Part shown: positions 53,401-64,000 of the stretch, piece by piece
How the letters are laid out: every line of letters starts with the position of its first letter
How positions within the stretch are numbered: the stretch's first letter is position 1
NCBI RefSeq assembly: GCF_036373705.1
Contig: NC_089851.1
Location: forward strand, 38,431,470-38,495,469
Direction: 5' to 3'
Source: Amia ocellicauda
Lineage: Eukaryota > Chordata > Actinopteri > Amiiformes > Amiidae
Length of the DNA stretch: 64,000 nucleotides
Notes under the pieces: generated by a model
What the model saw: the letters and a program-made list of their open reading frames with translations, nothing else
Told to the model about the DNA's origin: nothing
Databases searched by the model: none
Translations under genes and position numbers: made by a program

Positions 53401-54132
53401 AGGGGATGGGAACCCCCGTCAGCTGGGCAAGCGCCTCCGCCAAATCCTTTAAAACCGGCTCGTCTCCCTCCACCCCTGCGACTTCCACACTGTGCTTGGC
53501 GGTGCCTGCGGAGCAACACACATCGGATGGCAAGCAAGTGACTTTACAGCCAATTTCAAAGTATTTCTTCAATAAACTGCTTTCTCTCTCTCTCTCTCCA
53601 GTGTCTTAGTTGCTGGCCTGCATGTTCTCTGTAACCGTCGTTTCATGCTACATAATACTTTTGAGCTTCCACATAAAACAAGAGCGAGCAGCACCGTCGG
53701 CGCACACTCCATTTTTGAAGGCTGACATTGGACATTTGTGTGAGATGAAAAACGGAAATGTTTGAGGCAAACCACGCTGTAAGGAGAGCGAGGTATCTGG
53801 GTATATCTAACGCGGACTGCAAATCACTAAAGTAATAATCAGTGAGGATCAGCAGATAATCCGCATGCATACTTTGGTAATACTATAGCAGGCGCTTTTT
53901 TCATATATATGTTTATTCTTCTGTCTGTTTCTGAAATGCTTTAGCTGCATTACAGAAGAGTTCTAGCAGACATCCGTAACTGCACGGATCCTATAACCAA
54001 CATAACCATAATGCATTCATGTTATGTACGTGAAGCGTAGCTGCAATAAAACCATTATACAAATTAGTAATACAAGTAACTATAATAAATATTACCATAT
54101 GCAACCGTCACAGTTACTGTATTCCCGGCCAT
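48766..54132 (-). CDS. BAG1: BAG1, HSP70 co-chaperone, 206 aa
   Basis: Seven exons join in frame on the minus strand: 54,132-54,096, 53,505-53,380, 52,747-52,665, 52,224-52,111, 51,016-50,909, 49,910-49,848 and 48,855-48,766 (621 nt). BAG1 is a nucleotide-exchange factor for HSC70/HSP70 and links it to the proteasome. The protein starts [14 protein letters not shown] ubiquitin-like domain spans about residues 4-80 ([27 protein letters not shown], then CKLMMIGKR). The three-helix BAG domain spans about 85-200 ([54 protein letters not shown]). It ends SKNLALAE, like mammalian BAG1. The length matches the short isoform, and no N-terminal extension or nuclear-signal exon was seen. All splice sites are GT-AG. 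Confidence 0.95.
48990..49020 (+). repeat. (T)n(TA)n microsatellite in BAG1 intron 6
   Basis: Poly-T followed by about 13 TA units, between the last two BAG1 exons. Confidence 0.88.
50416..50461 (+). repeat. (TA)n microsatellite in BAG1 intron 5
   Basis: About 22 TA units between the exons at 50,909 and 49,910. Confidence 0.92.
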
Positions 54133-54735
54133 GTCTTCAGTGCTTAGGTAAACACAGACGTTGAGATACTTCCTGAACACACAGGAAACTTGCTGCCATC
54201 TTTATGAGGGGCGAATCATTTTGTGTTACGGCAGTACGGCAGGCAGAGCGTTTCAAGCAGACATAATTCACAGTGAAAGCGGATATAATAGATGTGGGTG
54301 TGAATTTCTCAAAATAAAATAGATTTGGAGCCCCAGAAATACACTTGATGTGATTGAATTAGGTACATTTACTTTCTACCTAAATATGATGGGTCAAATA
54401 CCCTCTCATGTGTGCGTTTTCACTCGTTTTCTTTAAGACCTACAGAACTGAATGCGACTGAAGCTGTATGTGACTGTTGGGACAGAAAAAGGTGAAACAG
54501 ATTCCCAACAATGTAGCTGATCTAAATTATAACAAATTGTATCAAGCTTTATAACAAATAAATAACCAAAAGAACTGAAGAACAGGAGGCTACTCTGATA
54601 CAGTAACAGAAACAGAAACACTAAAGAAGAAAAAGATACACATCAAATGAGGCAAATGTAATACAATATGACTTGTAATGCTCGGCATATGGTCAGAAAT
54701 GTATAGAAGCACATTCCCGCCACAAAATAAAAGTA
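54133..54735. promoter_or_regulatory. BAG1 upstream region
   Basis: Sequence directly upstream of the BAG1 start codon. It has modest CG content near 54,200-54,260 (TTACGGCAGTACGGCAGGCA) and no clear TATA box. No divergent gene starts here: the next gene rightward on the plus strand begins at 58.9 kb. Confidence 0.35.
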
Positions 54736-54754
54736 AATAATAAATAATACTATC

Positions 54755-54965
54755 TCAGAATTCTGAAATACTAAAGTAAGAATTGTAAATTACTCAGTCA
54801 GAATTCTGAGACACTAAATTGGAATTCTGAAATACTAAGTCAGAATTCTATACTATGTCAGAATTCTAAAATACTCAATCAGAATTCTGAGACACAAAGT
54901 CAAACTTTTTTGATATTAAGTCGGAATTATGAGATACAAAGTCAAAATTCTGAGATACAATGATA
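54755..54965 (+). repeat. Degenerate minisatellite built on GAATTCTGA
   Basis: About nine copies of a unit of roughly 20-25 bp resembling AGTCAGAATTCTGAGATAC. It starts at about 54,755 and runs to 54,960. GAATTC recurs in most copies. The copies differ by substitutions and small gaps, so the array is old. Confidence 0.82.
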
Positions 54966-55429
54966 AATGAACGAATGAAAGAACAGGTACCACAGGACAT
55001 AACAATGTTTTTTCCATAGCAGAGATTAACTAAGTGTACAAAATTGAGTTATCTTCTGGGGTGAATGTTTAGTTAGTACCAGCTTCTCTCAGATAATCAT
55101 GCAATGAGTTGATCAAAAATACAAAGTCCAGATACTGCTTATTTGAGAATTGTTTTGTTTTTTTACCTCCAATGGCAAATATATATTTTTTACAGTGAGG
55201 GAAAAAAGTATTTGATCCCCTGCTGATTTTGTACATTTGCCCACTGACAAAGAAATGATCAGTCTATAATTTTAATGGTAGGTGTATTTTAACAGTGAGA
55301 GACAGAATAACAACAACAAAAAATCCAGAAAAACGCATTTCAAAAAAGTTATAAATTGGTTTGCATGTTAATGAGGGAAATAAGTATTTGATCCCCTATC
55401 AATCAGCAAGATTTCTGGTTCCCAGGTGT

Positions 55430-55520
55430 CTTTTATACAGGTAACGAGCTGAGATTAGGAGCACTCTCTTAAAGGGAGTGCTCCTAATCTCAGCTCGTTA
55501 CCTGTATAAAAGACACCTGT
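55430..55520 (+). repeat. Near-perfect palindrome upstream of the transposase
   Basis: The stretch CAGGTGTCTTTTATACAGGT through GGAGCACTC is followed, after a few bases (around CTTAAAG), by its reverse complement ending AAAAGACACCTG. Arms are about 45 bp. It lies between the left terminal repeat and the transposase start and is part of the element. Confidence 0.9.
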
Positions 55521-55561
55521 CCACAGAAGCAATCAATCAATCAGATTCCAAACTCTCCACC

Positions 55562-56577
55562 ATGGCCAAGACCAAAGAGCTGTCCAAGGATGTCAGGGAC
55601 AAGATTGTAGACCTACACAAGGCTGGAATGGGCTACAAGACCATCACCAAGCAGCTTGGTGAGAAGGTGACAACAGTTGGTGCGATTATTCACAAATGGA
55701 AGAAACACAAAATAACTGTCAGTCTCCCTCGGTCTGGGGCTCCATGCAAGATCTCACCTCGTGGAGTTTCAATGATCATGAGAACGGTGAGGAATCAGCC
55801 CAGAACTACACGGGAGGATCTTGTTAATGATCTCAAGGCAGCTGGGACCATAGTCACCAAGAAAACAATTGGTAACACACTATGCCGTGAAGGACTGAAA
55901 TCCTGCAGCGCCTGCAAGGTCCCCCTGCTCAAGAAAGCACATGTACAGGCCCGTCTGAAGTTCGCCAATGAAGATCTGAATGATTCAGAGGAGAACTGGG
56001 TGAAAGTGTTGTGGTCAGATGAGACCAAAATCAAGGTCTTTGGCATCAACTCAACTCGCCGTGTTTGGAGGAGGAGGAATGACCCCAAGAACATCATCCC
56101 CACCGTCAAACATGGAGGTGGAAACATTATGCTTTGGGGGTGTTTTTCTGCTAAGGGGACAGGACAACTGCACCGCATCAAAGGGACGATGGACGGGGCC
56201 ATGTACCGTCAAATCTTGGGTGAGAACCTTCTTCCCTCAGCCAGGGCATTGAAAATGGGTCAAGGATGGGTATTCCAGCATGACAATGACCCAAAACACA
56301 CAGCCAAGGCAACAAAGGAGTGGCTCAAGAAGAAGCACATTTAAGGTCCTGGAGTGGCCTAGCCAGTCTCCAGACCTTAATCCCATAGCAAATCTGTGGA
56401 GGGAGCTGAATGTTTCGAGTTGCCAAACGTCAGCCTCGAAACCTTAATGACTTGGAGAGGATCTGCAAAGAGGAGTGGGACAAAATCCCTCCTGAGATGT
56501 GTGCAAACCTGGTGGCCAACTACAAGAAACGTCTGACCTCTGTGATTGCCAACAAGGGTTTTGCCACCAAGTACTAA
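55562..56577 (+). pseudogene. Tc1 transposase, frameshifted, catalytic Glu lost
   Basis: It starts [20 protein letters not shown], has paired helix-turn-helix regions (YKTITKQLG, then [13 protein letters not shown]), and a core with [11 protein letters not shown] (first D) and [20 protein letters not shown] (second D). An extra T near 56,341 shifts the frame, so translation stops at 56,344. The rest continues in the next frame with [15 protein letters not shown], where the third acidic residue of the DDE triad is Ala (GCA at 56,388-56,390). A further shift follows after about 56,405. The end of the coding region is AACAAGGGTTTTGCCACCAA then GTAC and TAA near 56,575. The copy is dead by at least two independent lesions. 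Confidence 0.92.
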
Positions 56578-56784
56578 GTCGAAGGGGTCAAATACTTATT
56601 TCCCTCATTAACATGCCAATCAATTTATAACTTTTTTGAAATGCGTTTTTCTGGATTTTTTTGTTGTTATTCTGTCTCTCACTGTTAAAATACACCTACC
56701 ATTAAAATTATAGACAGATCATTTCTTTGTCAGTGGGCAAACGTACAAAATCAGCAGGGGATCAAATACTTTTTTCCCTCACTG

Positions 56785-58850
56785 TATATGCCACAGCAAC
56801 CCAGAGCAGCAGACAGAGGAAGATGCAGAGCCCAGTGAGTACAAAGAGCAGCTGGTGCAATCACTGCTTCAGCTCAAAGTGGTGGCCGACCCCAGTGGCA
56901 GAGAGTGGTCGTCCATGCAAGGGGTCCATCCCAGCGTAGGATGAGAGGCATCTGAAGATGGCACCCAATTCAGCAGCAATTCCCAATAAAGTGCATATTG
57001 TGCAAGTAAAGGGGGACCCAGAGGCTGCAAATCAGTGTGTGATATCAGACCAGCCGTCAGTGAGAAAATCACCCAGGCCAGATTCATGGGGAAGCTGAAA
57101 GGGCACAGCTGGGGCTTTTCCAAATACCAAGCTGCTCTACCATCCAGAATTGAGCTAGAGGAGATCTTTGTCAGCTTCGGGGTTGTGATAGGAGCTGGGT
57201 TTACCAGCTTCAGCTTTAATTAGTGGGTCATAGCCCACGTAAGACCTTATCATGGGGAGTGGCTCCATAAGGACACAAATGGGGCCCAGGTGAGTAAGTA
57301 CAGCCACCTCAATAAAGATACTAAAGCTGGCCCCTTGTTTACCATCTGCTTCTCCTTCTGCTTCTGATGTTGACATTTGATTGTGAATTCCTTATCACGT
57401 AGGTTGAAAATGTGGGGATAAGTGGCTGCCAGCAGGGGGGGTTGGAACTCCAAAGTAGTCACTCTTAGTATGGGTCCCTCAGTTAGAAGCCGCCCCAAAG
57501 GTGTGGAGCTACACTTGTGAATGTGTAGTATGGTTCTAGAGAACACTTTCCACGTGGCAGGCAGGACTAAGTTAATAAACCCTTATTATGAATGCTAATT
57601 TCCTTATTTGTTATAATATTTATGTGGTGCTGATCTCTTGTAAATATTCACAAAAAGGCAGGGATATGGTGTAAAAATAAATCAATGTTATTATCTACAG
57701 TGCTCAGTGGTGAGATAAAAACAAAATCCCCAAAATAAAACCTGAGCTGTTTTTCTGATGAGATTCTGATGGGACAGACAAACACTAAACACAATGCCAA
57801 ATCATAATTCTTATTCAAAGTATCAATCCAGATTTCTGTGAGGTCCTTCTCCCTAGTGCAGCAGGAAATGGTAATGTGTTTTTATGTGCAGAACAGCTAC
57901 AGAGTTGTTTTTATTTATTTAGTATTCTGTTATAAGTCAGTAGAGGTTATTAAAAGTTTATTACAGTCTGTCACTCTGTCACTGGCTGTGTCCCAAACCG
58001 CTCCCTCGTTACCTTCCCTCGTGGGGCGTATGTAGTATGCTTACTGTTGCGGGATAGTCATTGTTTGAATGTTGGTTTGTTGCATAACTTAAATGGTATA
58101 GAGGATAAGCTCAGTGACCTTCTTAGACCTTATGACTAAAATAATTTTATGTAAGAAAAATAGGAGTTGCAGGTGTATTCTTTAATGAGATGTAAACATG
58201 GAAACAAAAGTCTCTTCTACACTCATGTTGTGCTTCTTATGGAATGTATTACATTTCTAATAGTTTACAGTTTATTGTTTATAGTTTAGTTTGTCATTAA
58301 CTCAATTGTAGAAATTAATGACAACTATAATTTAATGTGTTTTTTCTTCTCTATTTATTGGGGGTTGTAATTTTTCATCAGCATAGGTCATAGGTTTTAC
58401 TGTAGGTGATAAGATGATCCCTTCTGGCTTATAAAACAATAACATTTGTTTAATCAAAGCCCTACTTGATACTGCCTAATTGCCATTAGTGTGTAAAAGT
58501 TTGTATTTTGTTGTGATTCACAAATATATGAAGCTCAGGAAGGTACAATATACACACAACTTCATTTTGAATTTCAGTACAGTAGTATGTTCATTATTTG
58601 TTATCTGTTTTCATGATGTACACAACAACATTGCTACTATAGCAACTCAAACAATAACAAGGCTATTGAAAACAAATATCTGTTAAATGGGAAATGTGTG
58701 AGAATAGAACAGTACTATAACAGCTTTTCAATAGAGAAGTACATGTTAATTGAGGTTAGTGCTTTCAGATCAACATATCAGAGATTACAGCAAACACAAT
58801 GAGTGCAATGAGAGATCTTATTTAGATGACATAGTATTAATAAATACTTT
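56785..58850. other. Intergenic, no gene recognised
   Basis: Moderate-GC DNA to about 57,550 and then AT-rich DNA. Several short frames near 56,830-57,550 (both strands) look retroelement-like in composition, but I recognise no motif. Confidence 0.45.
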
Positions 58851-58897
58851 TATGACTGAGCGGCGAAAGAAAAAAAAACGCATGTATCTTTGTAAAG

Positions 58898-59840
58898 ATG
58901 TGTCGGTGGGGCTGCACAACTGTCGATACGGTAAGGGCGATTCCAAAAATGTTATAACAATATTGTCATTTATTTGTTCTGTTTGTGCAGGCTATTGGCT
59001 TTTTACTATACATTGTGTGTACCGCAATTCATTAGCATGGTGCACGTCATACAATTTTTAAAATTATTTTGCATTTGCATTATTTTATTATTGTAATTAT
59101 TTGTGTTAGGCTGTTCAATTAAATTGGAAAATCCTTGTGTAACTTATTATCACAGTATCATACAGCCAATGTTATCATTATTATTATCATCACTAAGCTT
59201 ACTTAAGTTGTTTTACTGCTGATCTATTATTTTGTTCTGCAGACTTACATGTGTAAATGGTGTGGGACCAGATATTGTCAAGCATGCCTCAAAGGTGACT
59301 TCACTGGGATAATGAAGTCATCTGACAACTGTAGAAAATGTTTTCAGGTAAAGATATGAACTTCTCACTCTGTAGAAGCTTGAATTATTATACTATTATA
59401 ATAATCCTTTTTCCATATTTTGTGAAACCAAAGTATAAATAAGGAAATACATTTTGTGTTCATATCTGACCAGCTTTAAATTTTCTTTTGAGAAAAAGCC
59501 CAACAATGTGTGCTTACATGGCAAAACAACTTTAAATGATAGGATTTCATATTATTGAATATTAATTATATTTTACTTCACTTTTCCATACATTTTGCTT
59601 CCAAAGTATATATATTTTATAGATTCTCTGTAGAAAAGTAGTATTTACTTTAAAATTAACTCCAATCAATGAAGTGGGTTTTGTTTCTGGCAGAAGAAAT
59701 GTCAAGGTCAGAGGGTAGAGTTCAGACCAAGACCACCTGCTGATCCATCAGAGAAGAGACCAAAAAGCAAAAAAGCAAAATCATCTTCCAAAAAGAAAAA
59801 AACAAAAGGAAAAAAGAAATTGGGCAAAAAGAAGAGATAA
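58898..59840 (+). CDS. Small cysteine-rich zinc-finger-like protein, 94 aa
   Basis: Three exons join in frame: 58,898-58,930, 59,243-59,347 and 59,694-59,840 (285 nt). Sites are GT-AG and all junctions are phase 0. The product starts MCRWGCTTVDTTYMCKWCGT and continues RYCQACLKGDFTGIM. Cysteines at 2, 6, 15, 18, 23, 26, 41, 44 and 49 form CxxC pairs like a RING- or FYVE-type cross-brace with two or more zinc sites. From residue 53 the tail is basic, with a lysine-rich end (KKKKTKGKK and similar, ending GKKKR), a likely nuclear or RNA/DNA-binding tail. The first ATG in frame is used; a TGA lies about 45 bp upstream in the same frame. A lysine-rich ATG frame starting at 58,852 was rejected because it does not splice in frame. 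I do not know the gene's name. Confidence 0.72.
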
Positions 59841-60240
59841 CACTAATGCTGTGATTTCACAGCACGTCACATTTATGTGAACTGGATACAATGATTTGCG
59901 ATTTTTAGCTTACATTTCATATCAATGTCCTCTGTAGAACAATATTTTGTTTCCTCTTCCATTATCCATTAAAACTTATAGACATATAAAGAGAGGTTAC
60001 AAATTAGAGGAGGCCACTAGCCCATATTGTTCAACCTCTTTACCCCCTTCATTAGTGAAGGCAGAATGGAACACAGCAAGAATAATATTTTAACTAATGG
60101 TTTTCTGTTATTTTTCTGTGTTGTGTGTAAGATTGTATAAGTGATCTTTTACCATTGGTTGCATTGTAAAAAGTAACAATGTTACATAAATAAAATTAAT
60201 TACAATTACTACTATTTGGTTGGGGGGAGTGAAGTCCTTA
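59841..60240. other. 3' region of the small gene
   Basis: AT-rich. ATTAAA-type signals occur (ATCCATTAAAAC near 59,965), and a likely AATAAA-type signal lies near 60,187 (CATAAATAAAATTAATT). Confidence 0.45.
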
Positions 60241-60243
60241 ATA

Positions 60244-60837
60244 CACCGATCAGCCATAACATTATGACCACCTGCCTAATACTGTGTAGGTCCCTCTTTT
60301 GCCACCAAAACAGCCCTGACCCGTCGAGGCATGGAATCCACTAGACCTCTGAAGGTGTGCTGTGGTATCTGGCACCAAGACGTTAGCAGCAGATCCTTTA
60401 ATTTCTGTAAGTTGCGAGGTGGTGCCTCCATGAATCGGACTTGTTTGTCCAGCACATCCCACAGATGCTCGATTGGACTGAGATCTGGGGAATTTGGAGG
60501 CCAAGTCAACACCTTGAACTCGTGATTCATCAGACCAGGCCACCTTCTTCCATTGCTCTGTGGTCCAGTTCTGATGCTCACGTGCCCATTGTAGGCGCTT
60601 TCGGCAGTGGACAGACCACTGCAGACCGGGAACACCCCACAAGAGCTGCAGTTTTGGAGATGCTCTGACCCAGTCGTCTAGCCATCACAATTTGGCCCTT
60701 GTCAAAGTCACTCAGATCCTTATGCTTGCCCATTTTTCCTGCTTCTAACACATCAACTTTGAAGACAAAATGTTCACTTGCTGCCTAATATATCCCACCC
60801 ACTGACAGATGCCATGATAACAAGATTATCAGTGTAT
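60244..60837 (-). mobile_element. Tc1-type deletion derivative, copy B
   Basis: The left terminal repeat CACCGATCAGCCATAACATT onward follows TA at 60,242-60,243. The right repeat is missing: the copy stops near 60,837 at ATTATCAGTGT. On the minus strand the start MGKHKDLSD and ARRLGQ-like segment is present near 60,735-60,650, then [25 protein letters not shown], the join, and NSPDLSPIEHLWDVLDKQ. The core between the first D and the PIE motif is deleted at the same point as in the copy at 21.0 kb. It is the same family as that copy but truncated at the opposite end. Confidence 0.82.
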
Positions 60838-61919
60838 TCTCAGTGAAACCAGGTGCTGGAAATTTCAAATCACTATGGACATCAGATTGCTCTCCAGGTC
60901 TGCACTTTGGACACCCACACTGGGGAATATTGTCCTCAGATTAACCCTTATATTGTTTCTCCTCTTTGCACAAAGTTCTCCAGTTTCTGCCTTTTCACAT
61001 AGGCTTTTGCACTTTAATTTAAAACAAACACTTTTTAAAATTGTTATTTCTGAAACAACAAAAACATTGTTTTACATCAGAAATTTGCTTTTGCTTTTCA
61101 TTGGCTTTTTCCTCACATCATATGTAGGAGACATTAAATAAATCATTGCATCTGATCATGCTAGAGGCCTGTAAGTACATTAGAAGAATGATTCAGAATT
61201 AAAAATACATACATATTATATTTATTTGTATGTTTTTGAAAGTTGTTTTGTGTGTAGTGGTGTGTTTTTAAGATGCTCATAATAATACTCTGTAAATGTA
61301 TTGATTTTCAGCAAAATAATAAATATTTCTGATCTGTAATACCTAATAACTTAAATGAATGCACATGGAAAGTGAAATTATTGCACAACTGAATATTTTA
61401 AAAGATTTGGCAAACAAAATCAAAACATATCTGTTGAATAATCATAATAGTATGCAAAATGTATATGGAAGAAACCAGATGTAAACTGTACAACAATTAA
61501 GACCAAAAGAAGAAGAAAACACATAGCTTTAAAATGTATAATTTATTATATGTATTTTAAGGTGGGGTTACATTATCTTACAGAACAAAAGCAGCCATTT
61601 ACCAAGAAACTCTAAAGATTAAAATGAAAAACTTAAATATACAAGAACAGTCATCAAGAGCTTCAAACCAATCATTCAGACAGCAATTTATGCTCACTAT
61701 AGATCATAGATCACTATGAAAAGAATTTGAGAAGGGAAAAAAGGAATAGGTTATAAAACCACAGTAATGTATGGAGGAAGCTAAGATGTCTTAATCTTCT
61801 CATCATATCTGCCTCTGAAGTGTGATGTTATGGATGTGTTTATAAGCCAAACTGTCAGTTTTATATATAAATGGTATTTTACATATGAAAGCATACTCCT
61901 GGGTTGTTCTTGTCTGTTT
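60838..61919. other. Intergenic; 3' side of CHMP5
   Basis: AT-rich. The 3' untranslated region of CHMP5 (minus strand) should lie in the right part. No other coding exon is seen. Confidence 0.5.
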
Positions 61920-63502
<1,583 letters not shown>

Positions 63503-64000
63503 CTAAAAAGCATCAGACACACTAGCTAGTTAACAGATATTGGGAATTCAAGACAGGAACCTTCATTTCTGCAGGTACTTTCAATCATTTGGAGGAAATA
63601 TTGCTGGTGAAAGAGGTGAAAACACGGAAATAGTGAATTTTACAAGAGAATAAAAAAATGAATATAATTATGTAGTTTTATTATATTACAGATATTGAGG
63701 AAAACATTTTTTACCCATATTTTGTAACAGCAGGAATTAGCCTAATTTCCTTTTTTTGAAAAAAAAATCGAGTCATGTTATCAAGAGCCTTGGTCCGGGA
63801 GAGCGACAGTCTTCAGGTTTCCATTCTAATAATTGGTTCAGTTTATAACATGGTTACGTTATAAACTGAACCAATTACTAGTAAAGAAAAAAACTACAGT
63901 TAGACTGATCTAAAACCTCAATATGGGCTCTTAAAGACTAGGGATGGATAAATCTGGTCTGAGTTGAGGAAACCATAACAATGCACTGTGTGGATTGTGA
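63503..64000. other. CHMP5 intron up to the window edge
   Basis: No upstream CHMP5 exon was found before the end of the window. It contains a perfect hairpin at 63,830-63,877. Confidence 0.6.
63830..63877. repeat. Perfect 20-bp inverted repeat (hairpin)
   Basis: TAATTGGTTCAGTTTATAAC (63,830-63,849), an 8-base loop, then the exact reverse complement (63,858-63,877). It may be a small palindromic repeat or the tip of a MITE. There is no evidence that it is expressed. Confidence 0.9.

Larger units (their letters stand above)
55193..56784 (+). mobile_element. Tc1/mariner element of IR/DR type, 1.59 kb, inactive
   Basis: The ends are CAGTGAGGGAAAAAAGTATT onward at 55,193 and the matching complement ending at 56,784. 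Both are flanked by TA. Long terminal inverted repeats of about 200 bp carry a second copy of the end motif inside (TGAGGGAAATAAGTATTTGA near 55,372, and its complement near 56,583-56,608). This is the IR/DR arrangement seen in Sleeping Beauty-like fish elements. The transposase inside has a frameshift and lacks a catalytic residue. It lies between BAG1 and the small cysteine-rich gene. Confidence 0.93.

Noticed and set aside
56800-57550. Possible gene in moderate-GC stretch right of the Tc1 element
   Set aside because: Short overlapping frames on both strands, no recognisable motif and no consistent splice pairs.
58852-59061. Lys-rich ATG frame (MTERRKKKKRMYLC) as the start of the small gene
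   Set aside because: Splicing it at 58,930 to the exon at 59,243 gives an early stop. The alternative frame with ATG at 58,898 joins cleanly and adds a fitting cysteine pair.

Overview
The window is vertebrate nuclear DNA, most likely from a ray-finned fish. It has intron-containing genes with GT-AG splice sites, long AT-rich introns and intergenic DNA, many (TAA)n, (TA)n and (TTC)n microsatellites, and a varied set of DNA transposons and retroelements of the kind found in fish. The CR1-type LINE ends in octamer repeats, which would suit an early-branching lineage (gar, bowfin, sturgeon or elopomorph), but I cannot fix the species from sequence alone.

Bases 1-35,700 are gene-poor and repeat-rich. 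In order they hold: a GC-rich block (about 1.2-2.5 kb); a decayed NAT8-like acetyltransferase fragment; a six-copy tandem array with a period of about 478 bp (3.8-6.6 kb); a CR1 LINE (8.7-11.5 kb); the 3' half of a Ty3/Gypsy element with a 973-bp LTR (13.7-16.2 kb); an apparently intact Tc1/mariner element with DD36E spacing (16.5-17.7 kb); two terminal exons of an unrecognised gene (18.4-18.9 kb); a complete but degraded LTR element with its own target-site duplication and nested CR1 and Tc1 pieces (19.1-23.0 kb); a two-gene PIF/Harbinger element (23.4-26.3 kb); a piggyBac fragment (27.2 kb); a second, 5'-truncated DD36E copy (29.2-30.1 kb); and a non-autonomous hAT element (30.5-32.4 kb).

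Bases 35,700-64,000 are gene-bearing. MYL12-type myosin regulatory light chain (+) is followed by FASTKD3 (+), BAG1 (-), a small cysteine-rich gene (+) and the C-terminal half of CHMP5 (-), which runs off the right edge. All coding exons of the MYL12-type gene (172 aa), FASTKD3 (665 aa) and BAG1 (206 aa) could be joined in frame. Three Tc1-type elements or relics lie between these genes (40.8, 55.2 and 60.2 kb).

The genes do not form one pathway. MYL12 acts in non-muscle actomyosin contraction, FASTKD3 in mitochondrial RNA metabolism, BAG1 as an HSP70 co-chaperone and CHMP5 in ESCRT-III. I see no evidence of a new molecular system. The most unusual items are the intact DD36E element with its damaged sibling, the nested LTR element, the near-identical tandem array and the small cysteine-rich gene.
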